NCBI RefSeq assembly: GCF_900547205.1
Contig: NZ_URFY01000027.1
Coordinates: 1-60,668, forward strand
Origin: an uncultured Bacteroides sp.
Lineage (GTDB): Bacteria > Bacteroidota > Bacteroidia > Bacteroidales > Bacteroidaceae
Length of the DNA: 60,668 nucleotides
Reading direction: 5' to 3'
Positions 49,916 to 58,691 of the stretch are shown piece by piece. Positions within the stretch are counted from its first letter, which is position 1, and each line of letters starts with the position of its first letter. The notes beneath the pieces are model-generated. The model did no database searches and was not told where the DNA came from. It saw nothing but the letters and a program-made list of their open reading frames with translations. The translations under genes and the position numbers were made by a program.

Positions 49916-50605
49916 TTAACTTCTTGCTTTTCGGAATTCTCTAATATCGTAGTAGAAAGGAGTTACATTTTGTTGAGCCGCTTGATGTCCCATTTTAGAA
50001 GGAACAATGAGACGGACATGAGCATTATCGCGCAAATAAGGCAATGCCAATAACCATCCTTGCGGAACTGCTGTGGTCTGATACACACTACCCCACAGAA
50101 CATCCATTTCGAGGAATGTACCGGCTGAATATGTTTCTTTTTTCACATAACGGAATACCAGCGGATAGGCATAATAGGTATCATAATCCATAAATTCCGG
50201 CAAAGGTACATTGAAAGCTGTAAGTTCGCGTGTATCTACGTTTCTCTCTACATATCGTGTACAAATGATGTTGCCGTCTACAAATTTAGCAGCTTCGTTT
50301 AATTCCGCTTCAGTTTTCGGTTCTTCTTCACTAGGTTCAACTTCATCTTTACCACGATCTACAATCTGCATATATACTCCCTCACTGGAGAAAAAGACGT
50401 ATTCATTCCTATCCAGATTCGTAACGGTATCGTTACGCTCGAATTCTTCTACAGAAATTACTTGAATGGCACTATCTCTGATGAACTTCTCCACCGCATT
50501 CTTCTCATCTTCCAGCATTTCTGCATATGTCTTCGAATTGTCGCATGCCTGGAACAGACTTCCAATGGTTAGCAAAGAGAGAAATAAAAATACAAGTTTC
50601 TTCAT
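49916..50605 (-). CDS. DUF4827-family lipoprotein
   Basis: 229 residues. Lipobox GSLFQAC (Cys21). A linker (SKTYAEMLEDEKNAVEKFIRD) leads into a beta-rich region with VFFSSEGVYMQIVDRG and VLWGSVYQTTAVPQGWLLALPYLRDNAHVRLIVPSKMGHQAAQQNVTPFYYDIREFRK, which recalls FKBP-like peptidyl-prolyl isomerase folds. It is commonly found upstream of glmM in Bacteroides. Probably an outer-membrane or periplasmic lipoprotein; function is not known. A TACATTTG box lies 27 nt before its ATG. Confidence 0.8.
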   Translation of the reverse strand: MKKLVFLFLSLLTIGSLFQACDNSKTYAEMLEDEKNAVEKFIRDSAIQVISVEEFERNDTVTNLDRNEYVFFSSEGVYMQIVDRGKDEVEPSEEEPKTEAELNEAAKFVDGNIICTRYVERNVDTRELTAFNVPLPEFMDYDTYYAYPLVFRYVKKETYSAGTFLEMDVLWGSVYQTTAVPQGWLLALPYLRDNAHVRLIVPSKMGHQAAQQNVTPFYYDIREFRKARS

Positions 50606-50631
50606 TATGTGTTATTTAGCTATATTCCGCA

Positions 50632-50639
50632 CAAATGTA
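50632..50639 (-). promoter_or_regulatory. -7 promoter element of the DUF4827-glmM operon
   Basis: CAAATGTA on the plus strand reads TACATTTG on the minus strand, 27 nt before the ATG at 50605. No TTG at the expected -33 distance. Confidence 0.5.
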
Positions 50640-50723
50640 TCTTAAAATCGTCAAAAGTTGAATGAGGGAACTTGAAACTTCGTATCTTTTAACCTTTCCC
50701 TATTCACTTTTAACCTTCCATAC

Positions 50724-51761
50724 TCAGCTTTTTGCCGTCAGCAGAGGTTTATACTTCTCAAGCGCTTTCTCAAAGACTGCTTTCGCCTCTTCTATCGTGC
50801 CGAAAAACTCGCCGCCTGAAGCATTTAAATGTCCGCCCCCGTTAAAAAATTCGGCAGCCAACTGATTGCATGGAAACGTGCCTACCGAACGAAGGGATAT
50901 TTTAATCATCGGCTTCTCCGTATCTTCACGCAGGAAGCAGGAGAAACAAACATTTTTAATAGTCAGCGGGATGTTGACGAAGCCTTCGCTGTCGCCCTTG
51001 ATATAGTTGAATTTGCTTTGTTCGGCTTTCGTCAGCGTAATCAGAGCCGAGTGATAGTCGGAATAGACAGTCATGTTCGACAATACATGCCCCATCAGTC
51101 GCAAACGGCTTTCCGAATAAGTGTTGAACACTTTACGGTAGATTGCATCCTTATCGATTCCTTTGGTAAGAAGCTCGCTGATAATGAAATAAATCTCACG
51201 ATTGTTGGAGTTGTAGGTGAAGCCGCCCGTATCGGTCATCATCCCCGTATAGATGCATTCTGCGCCTTCCTTGGTGATGTCGCTGAAATAACCCATCCGG
51301 CAAATCAGACGAAATATCAGTTCGGAAGTAGAAGAGATGGTGGGATAAGACATCGTAATCTTGCAAAATTCTTCGGGATGAAGGTGATGGTCGATCATGA
51401 TTTTACGTGCCGGAGAAGCGGCAACGGCATCTGCCATATCATCAATACGCTTCAAGGCATTGAAATCAAGACAACAGATAATGTCCGCCTCGGCTATCAG
51501 CTTATCGGCAAAATCTTTGTAGCGATCATATAAAAGGATGTCTTTGCTACCCGGCATCCAGCGCAGGAAATCGGGAAAGACGTTGGGAACGATTACGTTT
51601 ACTGTTTTTTCCTGCGACTCCAGGAAATGAGATAGTCCTAATGAAGAACCTATGGCATCGCCATCAGGAGATACATGAGATACAATTACTATTTTGTCAG
51701 CCCGTTCAAACCACTTAGTGAAGTGGTCAATCTTGGCTTGTTCAATTACTTTCGTCAACAT
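50724..51761 (-). CDS. NrnA-like DHH phosphoesterase (oligoribonuclease / pAp phosphatase)
   Basis: 345 residues. DHH-domain motifs IVSHVSPDGDAIGSSLGLSHFL, DIICCLDFNALKRI, MIDHHLHPEEF and TGMMTDTGGFTYNSN (Asp and His metal ligands intact), followed by a DHHA1 domain ending CNQLAAEFFNGGGHLNASGGEFFG. Removes short RNA oligonucleotides and 3'-phosphoadenosine-5'-phosphate in the NrnA class. Its promoter lies at 51907-51940, which gives the mRNA a ~140-nt leader carrying a 20-bp hairpin repeat. The leader is long for a Bacteroides mRNA and could be regulatory. Confidence 0.92.
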   Translation of the reverse strand: MLTKVIEQAKIDHFTKWFERADKIVIVSHVSPDGDAIGSSLGLSHFLESQEKTVNVIVPNVFPDFLRWMPGSKDILLYDRYKDFADKLIAEADIICCLDFNALKRIDDMADAVAASPARKIMIDHHLHPEEFCKITMSYPTISSTSELIFRLICRMGYFSDITKEGAECIYTGMMTDTGGFTYNSNNREIYFIISELLTKGIDKDAIYRKVFNTYSESRLRLMGHVLSNMTVYSDYHSALITLTKAEQSKFNYIKGDSEGFVNIPLTIKNVCFSCFLREDTEKPMIKISLRSVGTFPCNQLAAEFFNGGGHLNASGGEFFGTIEEAKAVFEKALEKYKPLLTAKS

Positions 51762-51783
51762 AAGAAATAATGTGGCAATTTGC

Positions 51784-51885
51784 CAATGTGCTAATATGCC
51801 AATTGGCTGCGCACGATTTTTAGATTATTCAATTATTTAATTCAAACCATTCTTTTCATTGGCACATTGGCATATTAGCACATTG
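51784..51885. repeat. 20-bp perfect inverted repeat in the leader of the DHH gene
   Basis: CAATGTGCTAATATGCCAAT at 51784-51803 is repeated in reverse complement at 51866-51885 with a 62-bp spacer. Near-copies of the pieces (TTGCCAATGTG, GGCACATTGG) extend both arms. The sequence is AT-rich and noncoding, like a short dispersed or MITE-like element. The left arm begins 22 bp from the gene start. Confidence 0.75.
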
Positions 51886-51906
51886 TGCAATTATTAAATG
51901 TGGGTG

Positions 51907-51940
51907 CAAATGTACGATAATTCTTTGTACTTAGAGCAAA
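51907..51940 (-). promoter_or_regulatory. Promoter of the DHH phosphoesterase gene
   Basis: On the minus strand TTTG (51940-51937), 22 bp, TACATTTG (51914-51907). The spacer is slightly long. The -33 box overlaps the 3' end of the comEC gene. Confidence 0.5.
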
Positions 51941-54051
51941 AACCGGACAGAACCTTCTTCGGATAACGAGATAAAACGCAAACCCGTCTGCTTGCATTCT
52001 TCCTCATAGAGTTGTTTTCGGTACACCGAAAGCGATGCATCAATGATGACGCAAGATGGAGAGAAGAGTCGGGCGAGTTCCTCCAAATGTCCTTCGTAGC
52101 CTTTGCACAAGTAGAGATAATGTATATATAACGGTGTAGCGGCGGATTTGTTCCGCCAATGATTATCTGTTATCATACAAACCCGGCATCCTTGATAGGA
52201 TATGATTTGCTCATGACGACGGAGACGGGCGTCCTGATAGTCAGCGGTCACTTCCTTAGGAGGGAAGAGTTGGCAGCGATTCCAGTACTGGTTCGCCACT
52301 CGCTGTAATCGTTCTTTGTTGTCGGGTAGCGTATCTCCGTAGATTATCCATGATTGGCGGTCGCTGCTTATGCAATGCACTGCTGGGCAGCCTCGAACGT
52401 TGTAGAACACGATACTTGGTTGAGGACGGTTCACCCAATGCATCGTGACATGATAAGTGCTTAATAATAAGATTGAACACAGGCACAATATGAGATTGCT
52501 GAAACGACGCTTCACTAAATAATATAGAAGCAACGCGAGGATGAGGTAAATGCCACACACTTCCACTTGATAAATCCCAATTCCGTCTATAGAGGCATAT
52601 GGTAGCTGTTCTATCCATTGGATGAAAACATTCAGCCCCTTCAGCAGTGATTTTACACCGACGGCTATCAATGACTGCGCCCAAGGCAACGGAGTGAGAA
52701 GAAGCATCACGATAGCCGCATACAAAATAAGAGTAACCAAAGGGATGACGACTAAATTAGTAAGCAGAAAGTGAGTGGAGAAACGGGAAAAGTAATACAG
52801 AACGAGCGGAGCTGTACCCAATTGCGTCGCTATAGATACACTCATTAATCCCCAAGCATATTTCCCTATCCTGTTCTTCACAGGTATAAGCCGATAAACG
52901 GGTTTCTGTACCAATAGAATGGAAGCGACTGCCATAAACGAGAGTTGGAAACCAATATCGAACAACCATAACGGATTGATTAGTAGCATAATCAGTGCCG
53001 TAGCAGCCAACGTATTAAAGGTGAATGTCTTACGACTAAACAATTCGGCTATAGCCAAAATAGAGAACATACACACGGAACGGACTACCGACGATGAAAG
53101 TCCGGTAAAGAAGGCAAAAGACCATAATAATAATAGGAGAAGAATGGTACGAAAGATTCTGCCGGCGATTCCCATCCTTGCAACAGGTTTCAGTAGGAAA
53201 AACAACAGAACATAAAGAAGCCCGATATGCAAACCGGACAATGCCAGCACATGACTGGCACCGGCAACCGAATAACTTTCACGTACGGATTCGCTCAATT
53301 CTGTCTTATCGCCCACCGTCAAAGCTGAAAGCACCGCCAATTCATCTCCGCTAAATCCTAACTTCCGATAAAGCGAAATAACTCGCTCGCGATAAGTGTT
53401 TGCAGTAAATCTGATGGATGAGGCAGGTGTAGAAGATAGTAAACGCCATTTTCCGGTTGCAACATATCCTGTTCCGCTGATTCCTTTATGTTTCAGGTAT
53501 CGGGCATAGTCAAATTCATCGAAGTTTTTACCGTTGGCCGGTGGGGCAATTCGGGAAGAGATCAGTAATTCATCCCCTGCTTTCAATTGAGTGATTGCTG
53601 ATGATTGGGAAATTGCGGTTGCTGAATCTCGCAATAGATATAGAATTGCTTTTCGTTCTACAGGATAAACGCCTGCAGAATCACATCGTTCTTCCAATGT
53701 CACCGGGCATAAATAGGCTCGTTCTTTCGCCTTGGGCGTATCTGTTAGCATTGCCCGATAGACGGTTTCTTCTTTCGGAAAGGTATAATCAGTCTGTTTC
53801 AACTGACACGTTATGCCAATCCATCCACCAATGAAGCAGAGAATAAAAGTAGCTGCTCCAAAACACCATCGCAATGAATAACGCTTGATGAAATAAAAAG
53901 CTATAGCCAGACAAGCAAAAAGACAAAACGCCAGACCTCCCCAAAAGAGTTCGGAAGAACCGCCGAGAAAGTGTTCGCCACAAAAAACGCCTGCTATCCA
54001 AGGGATAACCAGGCGTATAAAAGGATATTGATGTATATAGTTGGTAGTCAA
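51931..54051 (-). CDS. ComEC/Rec2-family DNA channel protein
   Basis: 706 residues with about ten hydrophobic segments. DUF4131 N-terminal region (FIRLVIPWIAGVFCGEHF), the Competence domain (LSALTVGDKTELSESVRESYSVAGASHVLALSGLHIGLLYVLLFFLL, SSVVRSVCMFSILAIAELFSRKTF and later) and a soluble C-terminal half that is only a weak match to the metallo-beta-lactamase-like part of ComEC. In competent bacteria it moves single-stranded DNA across the inner membrane. Last gene of the sua5-clc-fmt-rpe operon; 33 bp after rpe. No other competence gene is present here. Confidence 0.88.
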   Translation of the reverse strand: MTTNYIHQYPFIRLVIPWIAGVFCGEHFLGGSSELFWGGLAFCLFACLAIAFYFIKRYSLRWCFGAATFILCFIGGWIGITCQLKQTDYTFPKEETVYRAMLTDTPKAKERAYLCPVTLEERCDSAGVYPVERKAILYLLRDSATAISQSSAITQLKAGDELLISSRIAPPANGKNFDEFDYARYLKHKGISGTGYVATGKWRLLSSTPASSIRFTANTYRERVISLYRKLGFSGDELAVLSALTVGDKTELSESVRESYSVAGASHVLALSGLHIGLLYVLLFFLLKPVARMGIAGRIFRTILLLLLLWSFAFFTGLSSSVVRSVCMFSILAIAELFSRKTFTFNTLAATALIMLLINPLWLFDIGFQLSFMAVASILLVQKPVYRLIPVKNRIGKYAWGLMSVSIATQLGTAPLVLYYFSRFSTHFLLTNLVVIPLVTLILYAAIVMLLLTPLPWAQSLIAVGVKSLLKGLNVFIQWIEQLPYASIDGIGIYQVEVCGIYLILALLLYYLVKRRFSNLILCLCSILLLSTYHVTMHWVNRPQPSIVFYNVRGCPAVHCISSDRQSWIIYGDTLPDNKERLQRVANQYWNRCQLFPPKEVTADYQDARLRRHEQIISYQGCRVCMITDNHWRNKSAATPLYIHYLYLCKGYEGHLEELARLFSPSCVIIDASLSVYRKQLYEEECKQTGLRFISLSEEGSVRFLL

Positions 54052-54084
54052 TGTATGGGGTTGCAGTTACTATTGCAGTTGCAA

Positions 54085-54735
54085 TTACAATTCACCCAAT
54101 TGACGAATCATCGCTTCCGGGTCGGGCGCTCCGAAGATAGCATTGCCTGCCACCAAAGCATCTGCTCCTGCCTCAACCAGGCGGGCGCCGGTTTCCAGAT
54201 TCACACCACCGTCTACTTCAATCAATGCTTTCGAACCTGTACGCTCAATCAGCGCACGCAACTCACGAACTTTCTCTATGGAATGTTCGATGAACTTCTG
54301 CCCTCCGAATCCGGGATTCACGCTCATGATAAGCACCATATATACATCGCGGATAATATCTTGAAGCAGAGCCACTGGAGTTGCTGGATTTATAGTTACC
54401 GCCGGCTGCATTCCCGCTTCCCTGATTTGTTGAATCACTCTGTGCAGGTGGGGGCAGGCTTCATAATGCACCGTCATCGTGTGTGCTCCCAAGGCTTTCA
54501 CTTCCGGAATAAACTTTTCAGGATTCACAATCATCAAGTGCACATCCAGCGGTTTCTTACTCAGCTTCGCAACGTATTTCAATACCGGAAAGCCAAAGGA
54601 GATATTAGGAACAAAAACTCCGTCCATAATATCAATATGTACCCACTCCGCTTCACTGCGGTTTATCATTTCAATGTCTCTTGCCAGATATCCGAAGTCG
54701 GCAGAGAGAATGGAGGGTGATATAATCGGTTTCAT
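54085..54735 (-). CDS. rpe: Ribulose-phosphate 3-epimerase
   Basis: 216 residues. Ribulose-phosphate epimerase TIM barrel: IISPSILSADFGYLARDIEMI, WVHIDIMDGVFVPNISFGFPVLK (catalytic His, Asp), DVHLMIVNPEKFI, MSVNPGFGGQKFIEH and EVDGGVNLETGARLVEAGADALVAGNAIF (catalytic Asp). Interconverts ribulose-5-phosphate and xylulose-5-phosphate in the pentose phosphate pathway. It lies 18 bp after the fmt gene and 33 bp before comEC, in the same operon. Confidence 0.96.
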   Translation of the reverse strand: MKPIISPSILSADFGYLARDIEMINRSEAEWVHIDIMDGVFVPNISFGFPVLKYVAKLSKKPLDVHLMIVNPEKFIPEVKALGAHTMTVHYEACPHLHRVIQQIREAGMQPAVTINPATPVALLQDIIRDVYMVLIMSVNPGFGGQKFIEHSIEKVRELRALIERTGSKALIEVDGGVNLETGARLVEAGADALVAGNAIFGAPDPEAMIRQLGEL

Positions 54736-54753
54736 AAGCTTTTTATATTAGGT

Positions 54754-55722
54754 TCAAGCCATTTTATAATCATCATTAAGGCGATATCCACGAAGCAGTT
54801 CATCTGTTTTCAAACGTTTCTTGCCGGGAAGCTGCAAAGAAAGTATAGAGACAAATCCATCCGGTACGGCTACCTTTATATATTTCTTTCCATCCGTCAC
54901 AATTGCTCCGGTAGCCAACTGATGGGATTCGTATATCTTCTCAGTTTCAAAGACTTTCATCACTACCGCTTCTCCATCGGGGCTGATTAGTTCGCTCCAA
55001 GCAGCAGGATAAGGAGACAGCCCGCGGATAAAGTCATATATCTTTTTCACCGGTTGGTTCCAGTCAATCCGGCAAGTCTCTTTAAATATCTTCGGAGCTG
55101 GACGAAGTTCGCCTACCACCGCCATTTTTTCCTGCGGAATAGGTTTCACTGCATCATTCAAGATGGCATCCACCGTTTCAAGAACCAGCTTTCCTCCCAA
55201 CGTCATCAGTTTATCATGCACCACTTCCACATTATCCGTATCTGCAATGGGTACTCGCACCTGCTGAATGACTTCTCCGGTATCTATCTCATGCTTCAGA
55301 AAGAAAGTAGTTATTCCCGTCTCCGTGTCACCGTTGATTACCGCCCAGTTGATAGGAGCAGCACCCCGATATTGGGGAAGCAAAGAAGCATGAAGATTGA
55401 ATGTACCCAGCCGCGGCATATTCCATACCACTTCCGGAAGCATACGGAAAGCAACTACAATCTGCAAATCCGCCTTCCACTCACGAAGTGCCTGAACGAA
55501 AGCCTCATCTTTCAACTTCTCCGGTTGAAGCAACGGCAAATTCTGTTCTAGTGCATACTGCTTAACAGGGGAATACTGGATTTTATGTCCACGTCCGGCG
55601 GGCTTATCGGGCATCGTAATCACACCCACTACATTATATCCGCCTTCTACCAACTGGCGTAGGGCTTCCACCGCAAAATCGGGGGTACCCATATATACTA
55701 TTCTTAAATCTTCTTTCTTCAT
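54754..55722 (-). CDS. fmt: Methionyl-tRNA formyltransferase
   Basis: 322 residues from the ATG at 55722. A longer frame runs back to 55857 but overlaps the upstream ClC gene; MKKEDLRIVYMGTPDFAVEAL is the normal start. Formyltransferase landmarks: VYMGTPDFAVEALRQL, the SLLPQYRGAAPINWAVINGDTETGIT loop (catalytic region with Asn and His), KHEIDTGEVI and the C-terminal FRGLSPYPAAW-type segment. Formylates initiator methionyl-tRNA. No peptide deformylase gene is next to it. It is third in the sua5-clc-fmt-rpe-comEC operon, 10 bp after the ClC stop. Confidence 0.96.
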   Translation of the reverse strand: MKKEDLRIVYMGTPDFAVEALRQLVEGGYNVVGVITMPDKPAGRGHKIQYSPVKQYALEQNLPLLQPEKLKDEAFVQALREWKADLQIVVAFRMLPEVVWNMPRLGTFNLHASLLPQYRGAAPINWAVINGDTETGITTFFLKHEIDTGEVIQQVRVPIADTDNVEVVHDKLMTLGGKLVLETVDAILNDAVKPIPQEKMAVVGELRPAPKIFKETCRIDWNQPVKKIYDFIRGLSPYPAAWSELISPDGEAVVMKVFETEKIYESHQLATGAIVTDGKKYIKVAVPDGFVSILSLQLPGKKRLKTDELLRGYRLNDDYKMA

Positions 55723-55732
55723 AAAGCTTCTA

Positions 55733-57529
55733 TTAATCTTCGGAGAAATGTACCAGCACTTGCCGGTATGAATTAAATATCTTCGATTTAGAGACGAACC
55801 CTTGGTAACGACCTTCCTCGTCCACCACCGGAAGATTCCATGCTTTCGTATCATCAAAAGTCTGCATTACCTGCTCCATACCGTCCGTATCGTAGATTTT
55901 GGCAGGAGCGGATGTCATCAACTTATTAACGGTAAAACGATGATAAAGTTCCTGACGGAACATAATGTTACGAATGTCGTCGAGCAGGACAAGTCCCAGC
56001 AGTTCACCAGTTTTCCTATCTGTCACGGGGAACATATTTCGATGGGAAGCGGCAATCGCCTTCACCAGTTCTCCCAGGTCCATTTCAGGGTGTACGACAA
56101 CAAAATCCTTTTCTACCACATTCTCCATCTTCATCAATGTCAGCACGGCTTTATCCTTATGATGGGTAAGCAACTGACCTTTCTTTGCCAAACGCATCGA
56201 ATAGATACTATGAGGTTCGAAAGCAATAATCGTCAGATAGGAACTAACGGAAACAATCATCAACGGAAGGAATAAATCGTAACCTCCGGTCAATTCGGCT
56301 ATCAGGAATACTCCGGTCAACGGTGCGTGCATAACGCCACTCATTACTCCTGCCATACCCATCAAGGCGAAATTCTTTTCGGGCAGATAGGCCGAGAACG
56401 CAAAGTCATTGCTGAAATGCGAGAAAACGAATCCGGCTATACAGCCCAGATAAAGAGAAGGAGCAAATATACCACCACAACCACCGCCACCATTCGTAGC
56501 ACTGGATGCGAATACTTTCAGCAAGACAATCAGCATCAGATAAACCAACAGCAGGTTGCCGTAGCCATAGAACATGGAGTTGTTCATCACCGTGTCCCAT
56601 TCGGCTGTCGAGGTTCCATTCAGCAAGAGGTCGATAGTATCATAACCTTCACCATATAGAGGTGGGAAGAGGAAGATGAGCACACTCAATATCACACCAC
56701 CGAAAGCCAGTTTCTTATAAGGGTTCTTGAGCTTTCCGAAAACACTCTCCACGGAATTCATCGCACGGGTGAAATAAAGTGATATCAGTCCGCAGAAGAT
56801 TCCCAGCAAGATAACGAAAGGAATACGTTCCAACTCGAACGCTTGGTCGAGATGGAATTTAAACATAGCTTCCTGTCCGGTCACGATATAAGAAACGGTG
56901 GCAGCCGTCACAGCCGAAATCAGCAATGGAAGCAGGGAAGACATAGTCAGGTCGATCATCAGGACTTCCAAGGTAAAGACGAGCCCGGCAATCGGTGCTT
57001 TAAAGATTCCGGCAATCGCACCCGCTGCACCGCAACCGACAAGCAACATGAGTGTGCGATGCTCCATTTTGAACACGCTACCTAGGTTGGAGCCTATTGC
57101 CGAACCTGTCAGCACGATAGGTGCCTCCGCTCCTACCGATCCACCGAATCCGATGGTAATGGCACTGGCAATGGTAGACGACCAGATGTTATGCCGCTTG
57201 ATACGTCCTTGCCGGCGGGAAATGGCATACAGAATCTTGGTAACTCCATGGCTGATATCATCCTTGACAATATTGCGCACGAAGAATCCTGCCAGAAAGA
57301 TTCCGACCACCGGATATACCAAATACAAATAGTTGGCTTCTGTCGCATTGAAGTTTTCCGTAAGGAAATTCTGTATCTCGTGAATAAAGAACTTCAGTAT
57401 CAAAGCCGCCATTGCCGTAAAGATACCCACAAGAAAGCTCAATATCAGGATAAATTGCTTCTCCTTGATATTGTTTTCCCGCCACTTGATGCAACGTTGC
57501 AGTAAACTCAGTTTCTCCTCTTTTCTCAT
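55733..57529 (-). CDS. ClC-type chloride channel/antiporter with two CBS domains
   Basis: 598 residues. Ten or more transmembrane helices with ClC filter-like motifs: GFGGSVGAEAPIVLTGSAIGS (a variant of GSGIP / G-E-G-P), LLVGCGAAGAIAGIFKAPIAG, SSATNGGGGCGGIFAPSLYLG (GGIFAPSL) and MAGVMSGVMHAPLTGVFLIAEL. A pair of CBS domains follows (about 455-590), which regulate transport in response to nucleotide binding. The E of the GREGP motif region is A-E-A-P here. Exchange of Cl- or related anions for protons is the family role. The ATG follows the sua5 stop with no gap, so translation is coupled. Confidence 0.92.
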   Translation of the reverse strand: MRKEEKLSLLQRCIKWRENNIKEKQFILILSFLVGIFTAMAALILKFFIHEIQNFLTENFNATEANYLYLVYPVVGIFLAGFFVRNIVKDDISHGVTKILYAISRRQGRIKRHNIWSSTIASAITIGFGGSVGAEAPIVLTGSAIGSNLGSVFKMEHRTLMLLVGCGAAGAIAGIFKAPIAGLVFTLEVLMIDLTMSSLLPLLISAVTAATVSYIVTGQEAMFKFHLDQAFELERIPFVILLGIFCGLISLYFTRAMNSVESVFGKLKNPYKKLAFGGVILSVLIFLFPPLYGEGYDTIDLLLNGTSTAEWDTVMNNSMFYGYGNLLLVYLMLIVLLKVFASSATNGGGGCGGIFAPSLYLGCIAGFVFSHFSNDFAFSAYLPEKNFALMGMAGVMSGVMHAPLTGVFLIAELTGGYDLFLPLMIVSVSSYLTIIAFEPHSIYSMRLAKKGQLLTHHKDKAVLTLMKMENVVEKDFVVVHPEMDLGELVKAIAASHRNMFPVTDRKTGELLGLVLLDDIRNIMFRQELYHRFTVNKLMTSAPAKIYDTDGMEQVMQTFDDTKAWNLPVVDEEGRYQGFVSKSKIFNSYRQVLVHFSED

Positions 57530-58093
57530 TTATTCGCGAATTATCTTAATCACTCCACCTTTATCTAACTTAATGATGCTTGAAGGTTTCGGCCGACTCA
57601 TGTCATCCTGGCGGTAACCGACAATATAATCCACAGCCGACTTGATTTCTTCACTTATCTCACTAAAGTTGGCAGCTCCCGGCTGCCCGCTGACATTGGC
57701 GGAAGTAGAAACAATCGCCTTGCGAAATTGTTGGCAGAGCCGTTTGGAAAACGCTTCATTCGTCACCCGGATGCCTACACTTCCGTCTTCGGCAAGCAAG
57801 TTCGGAGCCAGATTGCGGGCACCGGAATAAATAATCGTCAGTGGTTTGTCGGCAACCTCAATCAGGTCCCACGCCACATCCGGCGCATCTTGTACATAAA
57901 AGTCTACCTTTACGGAGGAGTCTACCAATACCAGCATAGCTTTGCTATCGGCACGTTTCTTAATCTCATACACCCGGCGCACGGCCTCTTCATTAGTAGC
58001 GTCGCAGCCTATACCCCATACGGTATCGGTGGGATAGAGGATGACCCCTCCTTCATTCATCACCTGACAGGCTTTTTTAATATCTTCTATCAT
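57530..58093 (-). CDS. Threonylcarbamoyl-AMP synthase (Sua5/YciO/YrdC)
   Basis: 187 residues from the ATG at 58093; a 237-codon frame from 58243 runs across the promoter and is rejected. MIEDIKKACQVMNEGGVILYPTDTVWGIGCDATNEEAVRRVYEIKKR and then MLVLVDSS and PLTIIYSGARNLAP, VGIRVTNEAF and IVSTSANVSGQP are family landmarks. It makes the threonylcarbamoyl-AMP used for t6A37 of ANN-reading tRNAs. First gene of the operon sua5-clc-fmt-rpe-comEC; the next gene starts at the base after its stop. Its promoter overlaps that of the divergent thioesterase gene. Confidence 0.93.
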   Translation of the reverse strand: MIEDIKKACQVMNEGGVILYPTDTVWGIGCDATNEEAVRRVYEIKKRADSKAMLVLVDSSVKVDFYVQDAPDVAWDLIEVADKPLTIIYSGARNLAPNLLAEDGSVGIRVTNEAFSKRLCQQFRKAIVSTSANVSGQPGAANFSEISEEIKSAVDYIVGYRQDDMSRPKPSSIIKLDKGGVIKIIRE

Positions 58094-58110
58094 TTCTTGA
58101 TTGTTTTCTG

Positions 58111-58141
58111 TTGAGAATAACACGCAAAAGTAGTACTTTTG
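58111..58141 (+). promoter_or_regulatory. Promoter of the thioesterase gene (half of a divergent pair)
   Basis: TTG (58111-58113), 20 bp, TACTTTTG (58134-58141). Transcription would start about 58148, 24 nt before the ATG at 58172. The -7 box is one arm of a 21-bp palindrome (58123-58143). Confidence 0.65.
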
Positions 58142-58154
58142 CGCCGAAATCAAA
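58125..58154 (-). promoter_or_regulatory. Promoter of the sua5 operon (half of a divergent pair)
   Basis: On the minus strand TTTG (58154-58151), 18 bp, TACTTTTG (58132-58125). The two -7 boxes are adjacent halves of CGCAAAAGTA-G-TACTTTTGCG, and each promoter's -33 box lies in the other's early transcribed region, so the two polymerases should compete. Confidence 0.65.
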
Positions 58155-58171
58155 AAGATTATGTGAAAACT

Positions 58172-58606
58172 ATGGAAGAAATCGTATTTCATCATACCTT
58201 GCCTATTCAGTTGCGCTTCAATGACGTAGACAAATTCGGTCACGTCAACAACACTGTATATTTTTCTTTTTATGACTTGGGGAAGACTGAATACTTCGCG
58301 TCAATATGTCCGGGAGTGGATTGGGAGAAGACCGGTATTGTTGTCGTTCATATCGAAGCAGACTTCGTTCAGCAGATTTTCTCGTCAGACCACATTGCCG
58401 TTCAGACTGCCGTATCCGAAATAGGAACTAAAAGTTTCCATCTGCTACAACGGGTAATAGACACAAAAACGCAAGAGGTTAAATGTATCTGTAAATCGGT
58501 CATGGTCACTTTCGACTTAGAAAATCATGTATCAATACCACTCACGGAAGATTGGATAGAAGCTATCTGCAACTATGAGGGAAGAGATATGCGCAAAAAG
58601 AAATAA
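58172..58606 (+). CDS. 4-hydroxybenzoyl-CoA-type acyl-CoA thioesterase
   Basis: 144 residues from the ATG at 58172. Hot-dog fold start IQLRFNDVDKFGHVNNTVYFSFYDLGKTEYF contains the Asp and the GHVNN that are the active-site signature of the 4HBT/YbgC group. The rest (IVVVHIEADFVQQIFSSDHIAVQTAVSEIGTKSFHLLQRV) follows the usual strand order. It hydrolyses an acyl-CoA or acyl-carrier protein thioester; chain preference is unknown. Divergent from sua5 from an overlapping promoter. Confidence 0.9.
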   Translation: MEEIVFHHTLPIQLRFNDVDKFGHVNNTVYFSFYDLGKTEYFASICPGVDWEKTGIVVVHIEADFVQQIFSSDHIAVQTAVSEIGTKSFHLLQRVIDTKTQEVKCICKSVMVTFDLENHVSIPLTEDWIEAICNYEGRDMRKKK

Positions 58607-58691
58607 CATTCATTTGCCTACTCCGAATATTATTGTTAATATTGCACCTTGTTTATGCCTTTGAGCAACCGAATCTATAAACATATACCAT

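Noticed and set aside
55723..55857. Upstream extension of fmt
   Set aside because: It overlaps the end of the ClC gene and lacks family similarity; MKKEDLRIVYMGTPDF is the expected start.
58094..58243. Upstream extension of the Sua5-like protein
   Set aside because: It crosses the divergent promoter and continues into the thioesterase gene; the standard start is 58093.
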